64,000 bases of DNA from Limnohabitans radicicola (GTDB lineage: Bacteria > Pseudomonadota > Gammaproteobacteria > Burkholderiales > Burkholderiaceae_C): contig NZ_JACYFT010000003.1 of assembly GCF_014837235.1 (NCBI RefSeq), positions 81,660 to 145,659 on the forward strand, in the 5' to 3' direction. A model generated the notes under the pieces. It had not been told where the DNA came from. It searched no databases and saw only the letters and a list, made by a program, of their open reading frames with translations. Below, one piece after another: positions 42,780-50,171 of this stretch. Made by a program: the position numbers and the translations under genes. Each line of letters starts with the position of its first letter. The first letter of the stretch is position 1.

Positions 42780-44599
42780 CAGAACTTGAACCCCACGCTC
42801 ATGTGCAGACGCCATTGGTGCGTGTCCTGGGCCTGCGCCAGGTCAATTTGCAAAGGCCCGACCGGGCTGCGCCAGCGGGCACCCAGGCCTGCGCCGACTT
42901 TGGCCCGCATTTGCGAAGGGTTGTCGGCCACGGCACCGGCATCGACAAACACCGCGCCCTCCCAGTCGGTGCGCTGGGACTGGCGGTAGATCGGGATTTG
43001 CCACTCGACACTGCCGGTGGCCAGGTAACGCCCGGCGCTGATGACGCCGGGGCGGGTGGCCACGCCAATGCCGCTCAGGGCATAACCGCGCACGCTGCCA
43101 TCACCGCCTGCCAAAAACAGCTGCGTGGTCGGGATGCCGCTGGCGTCGCGCGTGACCACGCCGCCCAACTCACCACGCATGGACAGGCGCTGGCCGCTTT
43201 CGCCCAGCGCTTGCATGCCCAGCACCTTGCCCAACCAGCGGCCGTAAGGCGTGCGCTGGTTGCCCAGGGTCACACCCGAGCCGACCTCCAGACCGAAGCC
43301 CCAGCCTTGGGTGGGAAAAGGCAGGGTGTCAAAGCGGCGCCAGGTCCAGGCGTAGTTGGCGCTCAAGGACTCGCGCGTGTCGGCCAAGGTGCCCAGGGTG
43401 TGCGAGGTGTCGTATTGGGCGTAATAGGTGCGGTCCACCCGTTCGGCCAATTGGGTGCGGCCTGCACGCAGGCGCTGGCTGGTGACTTCGTAGCCGGTGA
43501 AGACCTGGTGCTCGGCTTTGCCCGAGGTGGTCCAGCGCCAAAGTTGTTCGTTGGGCTGGCCCAGCAAATCGAGGCTCAGTGTCTGCAAGGTCCTGTCGAC
43601 CGCAACTTTGGTCACAGCGCGCCAGTCCAGTCCCGGCACGCGGTGTTGGGTGTACTCGGCGCTGACGCGGGGGCCGTTGTCGCTGCGCACACCCACACCC
43701 ACCACCCACTTCTGGCGCAAGGCTTCTTTCAGCTCGATCTTGACGGGCATGGCCTGCGCGTCGCCCTCGGTGTCGAGCGTGACGAACACCGAGTCATAAA
43801 AACCGCTGGCCACAAGGCGTTGCTGGGCTTCGAGCAGGTCGCTTTGCCGATAGGCTTGCCCGGTCTTGATGCGGGCCAGGCGCACGGCCTGCTCAGCGCC
43901 ATAGCGTTCGCTGCCCGTGACCTGCGCGGGGCCCAGCACCACCCGTGGGCCGGAGTCCAGCGTGAGCGAGAGCCGGGCCGTGTGGGTGTCGGGGTCCACC
44001 TGCGCCTGGCTCGTCACCAGCCGTGCGAGGGGGTAGTTTTCTGCCGTCAGTCGGCGCAGCGTGGCGGACTTGGCTTGCGCCCAATCCGATTGGGTGAAGG
44101 CTTTGCGCGCAGGCAAAAGCCATTGTTGTTGCAGCGCGTGCTTTTGGGCCTGTGTGGCCGGGTTGTGGGCGATGTCGCCTTGCAGCGTGAGTTGCACCTC
44201 GCTCACCACGCTTTGTTGCCCCGGAGCCACGTTCAGCAGCACCTGACGTGCTGCGCCACCGGGTGTGTCCGGCAGGTTTTGCCACTTCAGTGTGGGCGAG
44301 AAATACCCCAGCGTGGCCAGCAACTCGCGGGCTTGCTCGTCCGCTGACTGCAGCAAGCGCTGGAGCTCGGCATCGTCCAGGTCTGCGAGATCCTTGTAGC
44401 GTTGCAGCTCCAAATGCTGCTGCAACCAGGCGGCCACTTGGGGGGGGGCTTCTATGTGCAGCGAAAAAGCGGGCGTGGGGGACGGGGATGGCGCTGCGCC
44501 TGGTGCCTGCGCCAGTGTGCCACCCGCCCAAGCGAAGCAGAGCAGCAGCGCCCACAGGCGGAGGAAAAACGGTTTCTGGAGCCGACGCCTCCCGGTCAT
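42779..44599 (-). CDS. tamA: Outer membrane assembly factor TamA (BamA/Omp85 family)
   Basis: Outer-membrane beta-barrel protein of 606 residues. A signal peptide (FFLRLWALLLCFAWAGGTLA) precedes three POTRA-like domains up to about residue 270, visible as repeated blocks such as ARLSLTLDSGPRVVLGPAQV and YRQSDLLEAQQRLVASGFYDSVFV. The Omp85 barrel follows with FLAGGDGSVRGYALSGIG (the conserved RGY motif) and ends in the outer-membrane signature HMSVGFKF. It works with TamB. The start MTGRRRLQK is chosen because the longer frame is antisense-like noise. It lies 18 bases after the VWA gene. Confidence 0.95.
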   Translation of the reverse strand: MTGRRRLQKPFFLRLWALLLCFAWAGGTLAQAPGAAPSPSPTPAFSLHIEAPPQVAAWLQQHLELQRYKDLADLDDAELQRLLQSADEQARELLATLGYFSPTLKWQNLPDTPGGAARQVLLNVAPGQQSVVSEVQLTLQGDIAHNPATQAQKHALQQQWLLPARKAFTQSDWAQAKSATLRRLTAENYPLARLVTSQAQVDPDTHTARLSLTLDSGPRVVLGPAQVTGSERYGAEQAVRLARIKTGQAYRQSDLLEAQQRLVASGFYDSVFVTLDTEGDAQAMPVKIELKEALRQKWVVGVGVRSDNGPRVSAEYTQHRVPGLDWRAVTKVAVDRTLQTLSLDLLGQPNEQLWRWTTSGKAEHQVFTGYEVTSQRLRAGRTQLAERVDRTYYAQYDTSHTLGTLADTRESLSANYAWTWRRFDTLPFPTQGWGFGLEVGSGVTLGNQRTPYGRWLGKVLGMQALGESGQRLSMRGELGGVVTRDASGIPTTQLFLAGGDGSVRGYALSGIGVATRPGVISAGRYLATGSVEWQIPIYRQSQRTDWEGAVFVDAGAVADNPSQMRAKVGAGLGARWRSPVGPLQIDLAQAQDTHQWRLHMSVGFKF

Positions 44600-44616
44600 G
44601 GCACCCACGAACAGAC

Positions 44617-45801
44617 TTATTTGCTCAGCAAACGCATCGCATCTTCCAGGCCCTTGAGGGTCAGGGGGAACATGCGGTTGCTCATGAGCTGCTGGATGAT
44701 GGAGATGCTTTGGCGGTATTGCCACACGCCTTGCGGCTCGGGGTTGATCCAGGCGAACTTGGGGAAGGCATGCGTGAGGCGCTGCAGCCATTCCGCTCCG
44801 GCCTCTTCGTTGTTGTATTCGACGCTGCCGCCTTTTTGCAGGATCTCGTAGGGGCTCATGGTCGCGTCCCCGATGAAGATCAGCTTGTAGTCCTTGTTGT
44901 ACTTGCGCAGGATGTCCCAGGTGGCGAATTTCTCGGCAAAGCGGCGCTTGTTGTTCTTCCACATGAAGTCGTACACGCAGTTGTGGAAGTAATAAAAGTC
45001 CAGGTGCTTGAACTCGGCCTTGACAGCCGAGAACATTTCTTCGACGCGCGCAATGTGCTCGTCCATCGTCCCGCCCACGTCCATGAGCAGCAGCACCTTG
45101 ACGTTGTTGTGGCGCTCCGGGCGCATGATGATGTCCAGGTAACCTGCGTTGGCAGCGGTTTTGGAGATCGTGCCGTCCAGGTCCAGCTCGTCGTGGGAGC
45201 CTTCGCGCGCAAAGCGGCGCAGGCGGCGCAGCGCCACCTTGATGTTGCGCGTGCCCAGCTCTTGCTGGTCGTCGTAGTCCTTGTAGGCGCGCTGGTCCCA
45301 GACCTTGACGGCGCTTTTGTTGCCACCCTTGCCACCGATGCGGATGCCCTGCGGGTTGTAGCCGCCATTGCCAAAGGGGGATGTGCCGCCTGTGCCGATC
45401 CACTTGTTGCCGCCTTCGTGGCGTTCCTTTTGCTCTTCCAGGCGCTTCTTGAGCGTCTCCATCAGCTCGTCCCAGCCCATCTTCTCAATGGCGGCTTTTT
45501 GCTCGGGCGTGAGTTCCTTTTGCAGGATTTTTTCGAGCCAGTCCAGCGGCACTTCTTTCGTGAAGTCGGTCAGCATCTCCACGCCCTTGAAATAGGCGCC
45601 GAAAGCCTTGTCGAACTTGTCAAAGTGCTTCTCGTCCTTGACCAGCACGGTGCGGCTCAGGTGGTAGAAGTCGTCCATGCTGCAAGCGTCGGACGCCGGG
45701 CCGACCACATTGGCTTGCAGGGCTTCGAGCAGCGTCAGGTACTCGCGCACCGACACCGGGACTTTGGCCGCGCGCAGGGTGTAAAAGAAATCGATCAGCA
45801 T
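44617..45801 (-). CDS. VWA domain-containing protein, CoxE-like
   Basis: Cytosolic protein of 394 residues with an N-terminal helical region and a C-terminal von Willebrand A domain. The metal-site (MIDAS) motif is degenerate: D241-V-G-G-T-M-D instead of DxSxS. The central linker is Gly-rich and basic (GTGGTSPFGNGGYNPQ, then GGKGGNK). Such proteins pair with MoxR AAA ATPases to help assemble or activate large metalloenzymes or envelope machinery. Here the MoxR partner is three genes upstream in the same operon, and TamA/TamB follow directly. Confidence 0.88.
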   Translation of the reverse strand: MLIDFFYTLRAAKVPVSVREYLTLLEALQANVVGPASDACSMDDFYHLSRTVLVKDEKHFDKFDKAFGAYFKGVEMLTDFTKEVPLDWLEKILQKELTPEQKAAIEKMGWDELMETLKKRLEEQKERHEGGNKWIGTGGTSPFGNGGYNPQGIRIGGKGGNKSAVKVWDQRAYKDYDDQQELGTRNIKVALRRLRRFAREGSHDELDLDGTISKTAANAGYLDIIMRPERHNNVKVLLLMDVGGTMDEHIARVEEMFSAVKAEFKHLDFYYFHNCVYDFMWKNNKRRFAEKFATWDILRKYNKDYKLIFIGDATMSPYEILQKGGSVEYNNEEAGAEWLQRLTHAFPKFAWINPEPQGVWQYRQSISIIQQLMSNRMFPLTLKGLEDAMRLLSK

Positions 45802-45816
45802 GGCGTGTCTCCGTGC

Positions 45817-46428
45817 TCAGGCCCGCACACGTGCGAGTTGGTAGTCCAGATGCGCTTTCACATTGGGCCATTCGCTGGCGATGATGCTGTAGACGCAGGT
45901 GTCGCGCAGTGCGCCAGCAGCCAGAGGGTGCGGGTTGATCTGGTGGCTGCGCAGCACGCCGTCGAGCTTGGCACCCAGGCGCTCGATGGCGCGGCGGCTT
46001 TGCTGGTTGAAGAAGTGCGTGCGGAACTCCACCGCGATGCAGCCCAGCTGCTCAAAAGCGTGGCTCAGCAAAAGGCGTTTGGCCTCGGTGTTGAGCGGGC
46101 TGCGCTGCACGCTTTGGCGGTACCAGGTGGAGCCGATCTCCACGCGCCGATTGCCCGCATCGATGTTCATGTAGGTCGTCATGCCCACCGCTTGCTGGGT
46201 GGCCGGGTCGATCACGGCAAACGCGCACATGCTGCCCTTGGCCTGCAGGTCCAGCCGCCGAGCGATTTCGGTGGCCATGGCTTCGGGGCGGGGGATGGCG
46301 GTGTACCAGTGGTTCCACAATTCGCCGTCTTGCACCGCTTGCACCAGATCGTCGTGGTGTGCGGCGGTCAGTGGCACCAAGGTCACATGTTGGCCGCTCA
46401 GGGTGACGGGGGGGGCAAAGGCGCTCAT
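45817..46428 (-). CDS. GNAT family acetyltransferase, RimJ/RimL-like
   Basis: Acetyltransferase of 203 residues resembling ribosomal-protein or amino-terminal acetyltransferases. The opening VTLSGQHVTLVPLTAAHHDDL, the acetyl-CoA region VGMTTYMNIDAGNRRVEIG, the segment NTEAKRLLLSHAFEQLGCIAVEF with FNQQSRRAIERLGAKLDGVL, and the end YSIIASEWPNVKAHL are family features. The specific substrate is unknown. It overlaps the upstream 76-residue membrane protein gene by 4 bases. Confidence 0.9.
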   Translation of the reverse strand: MSAFAPPVTLSGQHVTLVPLTAAHHDDLVQAVQDGELWNHWYTAIPRPEAMATEIARRLDLQAKGSMCAFAVIDPATQQAVGMTTYMNIDAGNRRVEIGSTWYRQSVQRSPLNTEAKRLLLSHAFEQLGCIAVEFRTHFFNQQSRRAIERLGAKLDGVLRSHQINPHPLAAGALRDTCVYSIIASEWPNVKAHLDYQLARVRA

Positions 46429-46655
46429 GGGGACTCCGAATCTTTTTGACCGGCACGCCAGCGGCGGGCCAGTTGCAGGCCACCACCACCGCCCAGCCCC
46501 ACCAGCACGATGGCGCCGATGCTGGTGCCGCTGTAGCCCGCGCTGAACAGGTTCCAGCCCAGAAAATGGCCGATCCAGTACCCGGCCAGCGCGCCGCCGA
46601 CAAAGCCGACCGCGTCAGAAAGACCTTCCAGCAGGAGTTGGCGTGCGTCGGACAT
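46425..46655 (-). CDS. Small glycine-rich membrane protein
   Basis: A 76-residue protein with two hydrophobic, glycine-rich segments: GFVGGALAGYWIGHFLGW and TSIGAIVLVGLGGGGGLQLA. The first resembles glycine-zipper helices. The ends are short and charged (ARRWRAGQKDSESP). I recognise no family with certainty; AtpI/AtpZ-like or glycine-zipper 2TM proteins are similar in outline. It lies between moxR (11-base gap) and a GNAT gene (4-base overlap). Confidence 0.75.
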   Translation of the reverse strand: MSDARQLLLEGLSDAVGFVGGALAGYWIGHFLGWNLFSAGYSGTSIGAIVLVGLGGGGGLQLARRWRAGQKDSESP

Positions 46656-46666
46656 GGTCGGCGCGT

Positions 46667-47509
46667 TCAGCGGTTGCGCTGGTTCATGAAGACCAGCTTT
46701 TCAAACAGGGTCACGTCCTGCTCGTTCTTGAGCAGCGCGCCCACCAGCGGAGGCACCGAGACCTTTTGGTCGGCGCTTTGCAGGGCTTCGAGCGGGATGT
46801 CCTCGGCCACCAGCAGTTTCAGCCAGTCGAGCAGTTCGCTGGTCGAGGGCTTTTTCTTCAGGCCCGGCAGGTTGCGCACGTCATAGAAGGTCTTGAGCGC
46901 AAGGGCCAACAGGTCTTTCTTGAGCGTGGGGAAGTGCACATCCACGATCTGCTTCATCGTTTCTGCTTCGGGGAACTTGATGTAGTGGAAGAAGCAGCGG
47001 CGCAGGAAGGCGTCGGGGAGCTCTTTTTCGTTGTTGGAGGTGATGAACACCAGTGGGCGGGTCTTGGCCTTGATCAGTTGGCGCGTCTCGTAGCAATAGA
47101 ACTCCATGCGGTCGATCTCGCGCAGCAGGTCGTTCGGAAACTCGATGTCGGCCTTGTCGATCTCGTCGATCAGGATGGCCACAGGCACTTCGGAAGTGAA
47201 CGCCTGCCAGAGCACACCCTTGATGATGTAGTTCTCGATGTCCTTGACTTTTTCGTCGCCCAGCTGGCTGTCGCGCAGACGGCTCACAGCGTCGTATTCG
47301 TACAGACCTTGCTGGGCCTTGGTGGTCGATTTGATGTGCCACTGCAGCAGCGGCAGGCCCAGCGCCTCGGACACTTCTTCGGCCAGCATGGTCTTGCCGG
47401 TGCCCGGCTCGCCCTTGACCAGCAGGGGCCGTTTGAGGGTGATGGCGGCATTGACAGCCAGCATCAGGTCTTGGGTGGCGACGTATTTTTCGGTACCTTG
47501 GAATTTCAT
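46667..47509 (-). CDS. MoxR family AAA+ ATPase
   Basis: AAA+ chaperone of 280 residues. Walker A GEPGTGKT lies at 33-40, Walker B in VAILIDEIDKADIEFPNDLL, sensor 1 in VFITSNNEKELPDAFLRRCFFHYI, and the C-terminal lid with EDIPLEALQ. MoxR ATPases work with VWA proteins to mature or activate target complexes. It is the first gene of the leftward operon moxR-76aa-GNAT-VWA-tamA-tamB. A perfect FNR-type site lies 72-85 bases before its start. Confidence 0.94.
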   Translation of the reverse strand: MKFQGTEKYVATQDLMLAVNAAITLKRPLLVKGEPGTGKTMLAEEVSEALGLPLLQWHIKSTTKAQQGLYEYDAVSRLRDSQLGDEKVKDIENYIIKGVLWQAFTSEVPVAILIDEIDKADIEFPNDLLREIDRMEFYCYETRQLIKAKTRPLVFITSNNEKELPDAFLRRCFFHYIKFPEAETMKQIVDVHFPTLKKDLLALALKTFYDVRNLPGLKKKPSTSELLDWLKLLVAEDIPLEALQSADQKVSVPPLVGALLKNEQDVTLFEKLVFMNQRNR

Positions 47510-47549
47510 GATGGGGCGGCTTCTTTGACGTGAAAAGTGGCTTGTCAGG

Positions 47550-47574
47550 ATTATGCGGGCCAGGCCGATATAAT
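47550..47574. promoter_or_regulatory. Divergent -10 candidates for moxR and cytochrome c4
   Basis: CATAAT on the minus strand (47550-47555) and TATAAT on the plus strand (47569-47574). -35 elements are poor in both directions, which fits activator-dependent or weak promoters. Confidence 0.4.
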
Positions 47575-47580
47575 CGCGAG

Positions 47581-47594
47581 TTGATTTTTATCAA
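47581..47594. promoter_or_regulatory. FNR/Anr-type binding site
   Basis: TTGAT-TTTT-ATCAA matches the FNR consensus at all ten specified positions. It lies 24 bases before the cytochrome c4 start and 72 bases before moxR. On the minus strand CATAAT (47555-47550) is a -10 candidate that would place the site near -44 for moxR. On the plus strand TATAAT (47569-47574) would place it just after the transcription start, a repressing position. Confidence 0.65.
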
Positions 47595-47617
47595 TCACTT
47601 TGGATTGTCCAAGCAAA

Positions 47618-48277
47618 ATGAACAAGCTGTTGACCTCGATGTTCGCCCTGGCTGTCGCTTCTGTGACCGCTTTTTCCGCCCAAGCCCAGGAAGTCAAGGG
47701 CGATGCCAAAGCCGCTGAGCAAAAGATTGCCATGTGCATCGGCTGCCACGGCATCAAAGGCTACCAGGCCAGCTTCCCTGAGGTGTACCGTGTGCCGATG
47801 ATTTCCGGCCAGAACGCCAAGTACATCGCAGCGGCCCTCAATGCCTACAAAAAAGGCGACCGCAAGCACCCCACCATGCGCGGCATTGCAGACAGCCTGA
47901 GCGATCAGGACATCGCTGACATCTCGGCTTACTACGAGCAACACGGCAAGACCGATGCCGTGGTGCCCGCCCCGACAGCCCCTGACGCCAAAGTGGCTGC
48001 ACTGCTGCAAAAAGGCGCTTGCGTCTCTTGCCACGGCGACAACTTCAGCAAGCCCGTCGACCCCAGCTACCCCAAGATCGCTGGCCAGCACAAAGACTTC
48101 TTGTTTGTGGCCCTCAAGTCCTACAAAACCGAGAACCAATCCACCTGGGGCCGCAGCAACGGCGTGATGGGTGGCATCGCCAAGCAGTTCTCCAATGCCG
48201 AACTCAAGGCCCTGTCCGCTTATGTGGGCAGCCTGGAAGGCGAACTCAAAACCGTGCCGCAATCCAAGTTCCGCTGA
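47618..48277 (+). CDS. Dihaem cytochrome c4
   Basis: Periplasmic cytochrome of 219 residues with a signal peptide (SMFALAVASVTAFSAQA). Two haem sites are present, C40-I-G-C43-H44 and C135-V-S-C138-H139, each followed by a cytochrome c fold with PMISGQNAKYI and PKIAGQHKDFLFVALKSY. The duplicated domain structure and 20-25 kDa size are those of cytochrome c4, an electron donor to terminal oxidases. Axial methionines are likely in HPTMRGIADSL and GVMGGIAKQFS. It stands alone with a terminator behind it. Confidence 0.93.
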   Translation: MNKLLTSMFALAVASVTAFSAQAQEVKGDAKAAEQKIAMCIGCHGIKGYQASFPEVYRVPMISGQNAKYIAAALNAYKKGDRKHPTMRGIADSLSDQDIADISAYYEQHGKTDAVVPAPTAPDAKVAALLQKGACVSCHGDNFSKPVDPSYPKIAGQHKDFLFVALKSYKTENQSTWGRSNGVMGGIAKQFSNAELKALSAYVGSLEGELKTVPQSKFR

Positions 48278-48297
48278 TCAGCGTTCTGGTTGCCAGC

Positions 48298-48324
48298 AAA
48301 AAAGCCCGCGTCAGCGGGATTTTT
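48298..48324 (+). terminator. Intrinsic terminator after cytochrome c4
   Basis: CCCGC-GTCA-GCGGG stem-loop flanked by an A run and followed by ATTTTT; it may also act in reverse for the convergent DUF1841 gene. Confidence 0.8.
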
Positions 48325-48354
48325 GCTTTTCAGGGCCTGGCTTCTGGGGCTGCG

Positions 48355-48792
48355 TCAGTCGCGGGTGGCGTGGCGCTGAACACAGGCGATGTAGGCCTCG
48401 CCATCGGGCATGCGGCCCGCACGCTGGCTCTCATGCACCATGCGGCCCAGGCATTCCATGGCCTGGTGGTGGGCGTCGTGCAGTGAGTTGAGCTTGTGCG
48501 TCAGCAGCTCCACCGCCTGCCGGATGCCCCGGGGCTGGTCGATGCTGCATTGCTCACTGATCGACAGGTGCATCGACAGGTGCAGGAAGGGGTTGTCCTT
48601 GTTCGGGTCGACCTGGGCCATGTCGCGCAGCGCGGCGTCCACGTCCGACAAGGCCGCGTGGTACTCGGGGTGCTCGTCGATCCACTGGCTGACCAGCATT
48701 TCCATGGGCTCCAGAGGCGCAGTGGTTCGGGCTTTGGCATAAACGCCGCAAAAAAATCGCCGTACATCGGCTTGGGAGGGTTGAATCAGCAT
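48355..48792 (-). CDS. DUF1841 family protein
   Basis: A 145-residue cytosolic protein of the DUF1841 family, function unknown. The start MLIQPSQADVRRFFCGVY matches the family beginning. The conserved middle is EHPEYHAAL followed by DNPFLHLSMHLSISEQ, a His-rich stretch that could bind metal. The end is GEAYIACVQRH. The longer upstream frame is not homologous. It is convergent with cytochrome c4 and divergent from the thiolase gene. Confidence 0.87.
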   Translation of the reverse strand: MLIQPSQADVRRFFCGVYAKARTTAPLEPMEMLVSQWIDEHPEYHAALSDVDAALRDMAQVDPNKDNPFLHLSMHLSISEQCSIDQPRGIRQAVELLTHKLNSLHDAHHQAMECLGRMVHESQRAGRMPDGEAYIACVQRHATRD

Positions 48793-48866
48793 GGGCTGGA
48801 TTGTCCCTGATGTGGCGGTGCTGGCCTGTGGCCAAGCCCTAGAATGAAACCAGCCAAACGCCCAAA

Positions 48867-48884
48867 CATGCAATAAAATGCATG
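48867..48884. promoter_or_regulatory. Palindrome over the -10 region of the thiolase gene
   Basis: CATGCA-ATAAAA-TGCATG is a perfect 6-bp inverted repeat with a 6-base spacer. TAAAAT (48874-48879) inside it is a -10 candidate 32 bases before the thiolase start. A repressor site is possible; no regulator gene is adjacent. Confidence 0.35.
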
Positions 48885-48910
48885 CAACACATCTTCTGGA
48901 GACGTTAAAC

Positions 48911-50113
48911 ATGAACCAAGCTTACATTTGCGACGCTGTTCGCACCCCCTTTGGCCGTTACGGTGGTGCTTTGAGCAGCGTGCGTACCGACGATCTGGGC
49001 GCTGTGCCTTTGCGCGCCCTGATGGCCCGCAACCCGAACGTGGATTGGGCCGCCGTGACCGACGTGCTCTACGGTTGTGCCAACCAGGCCGGTGAAGACA
49101 ACCGCAACGTGGCCCACATGAGCAGCCTGCTGGCAGGCCTGCCGATCGATGTGCCCGGTGCCACCCTCAACCGCCTGTGCGGTTCGGGTCTGGACGCTGT
49201 GGGCACCGCAGCCCGTGCCATCAAGGCCGGTGAAGCCGGTCTGATGATCGCCGGTGGCGTGGAAAGCATGAGCCGCGCCCCGTTCGTGATGCCCAAAGCC
49301 GAGAGCGCTTTCAGCCGCGCCAACGCCGTGTACGACACCACCATTGGCTGGCGCTTTGTGAACAAGCTGATGAAGGCCCAGTACGGTGTCGACTCGATGC
49401 CCGAGACGGCCGAGAACGTGGCGACCGACTTCAAGATCGAGCGCGAAGCGCAAGACCTGATGGCCTACAACAGCCAGCTGCGTGCGGTGGCCGCCATCAA
49501 GGCCGGGCACTTGGCACGCGAGATCGTGGGCGTGAGCATTCCCCAGAAAAAGGGCGATGCGATCATCGTCGACACCGACGAACACCCGCGCGAAACCAGC
49601 CTGGAAGCGTTGGCCAAGCTCAAAGGTGTGGTGCGCCCGGACGGCACCGTGACCGCAGGCAACGCCAGTGGTGTGAACGACGGCGCTTGCGCCTTGCTGC
49701 TGGCCGGTGAGGCCGAGGCTGCCAAATACGGCCTCACGCCCAAAGCCCGTGTGGTGGGCATGGCCACGGCTGGCGTGGCGCCGCGCATCATGGGCATTGG
49801 CCCCGCGCCGGCCACCCAAAAAGTGCTGGCCCAAACGGGCCTGACCATTGACCACATGGATGTGATCGAACTCAACGAAGCCTTTGCGGCGCAAGGCCTG
49901 GCCGTGCTGCGCATGCTGGGTCTGAAAGACGACGATGCCCGCGTGAACGCCTGGGGTGGCGCGATTGCCCTGGGCCACCCGCTGGGCGCCTCGGGGGCGC
50001 GTCTGGTGACCACCGCCATCAACCGCCTGCAGCAAACCGCTGGCCGTTACGCGCTGTGCACCATGTGCATTGGCGTGGGGCAGGGCATTGCGCTGATCAT
50101 CGAACGCGTCTGA
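48911..50113 (+). CDS. 3-oxoadipyl-CoA/acetyl-CoA thiolase (PcaF/PaaJ type)
   Basis: Thiolase of 400 residues that cleaves 3-oxoadipyl-CoA to succinyl-CoA and acetyl-CoA, the last step of the beta-ketoadipate and phenylacetate pathways. The nucleophile C90 is in NRLCGSGLDAV, with NEAFAAQG, the catalytic His in GHPLGASGAR, and the second Cys in CMCIGVGQG. The N-terminus MNQAYICDAVRTPFGRYGGAL is the PcaF/PaaJ form. It is 36 kb from paaG-paaI-paaK. The start has a GGAGA site. Confidence 0.9.
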   Translation: MNQAYICDAVRTPFGRYGGALSSVRTDDLGAVPLRALMARNPNVDWAAVTDVLYGCANQAGEDNRNVAHMSSLLAGLPIDVPGATLNRLCGSGLDAVGTAARAIKAGEAGLMIAGGVESMSRAPFVMPKAESAFSRANAVYDTTIGWRFVNKLMKAQYGVDSMPETAENVATDFKIEREAQDLMAYNSQLRAVAAIKAGHLAREIVGVSIPQKKGDAIIVDTDEHPRETSLEALAKLKGVVRPDGTVTAGNASGVNDGACALLLAGEAEAAKYGLTPKARVVGMATAGVAPRIMGIGPAPATQKVLAQTGLTIDHMDVIELNEAFAAQGLAVLRMLGLKDDDARVNAWGGAIALGHPLGASGARLVTTAINRLQQTAGRYALCTMCIGVGQGIALIIERV

Positions 50114-50135
50114 GTTTCAGCGCCGCGATGGGGTC

Positions 50136-50171
50136 GAAGCCGCGCTCAGTGCGCGGCTTCGGCCTTTTTTT
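50136..50171 (+). terminator. Intrinsic terminator of the thiolase gene, inside the acr3 3' end
   Basis: GAAGCCGCGC-TCAGT-GCGCGGCTTC forms a perfect 10-bp stem, followed after GGCC by seven T. The last codons of the convergent arsenite transporter gene are encoded within it. Confidence 0.9.

Noticed and set aside
42479-44347. Long rightward open frame (622 codons) opposite tamA, and similar ones at 13635-15110 and 44248-46449
   Set aside because: They are antisense to well-supported genes (tamA, the M61 peptidase, VWA/GNAT), have no recognisable domains, and follow from the high GC content that removes stop codons.
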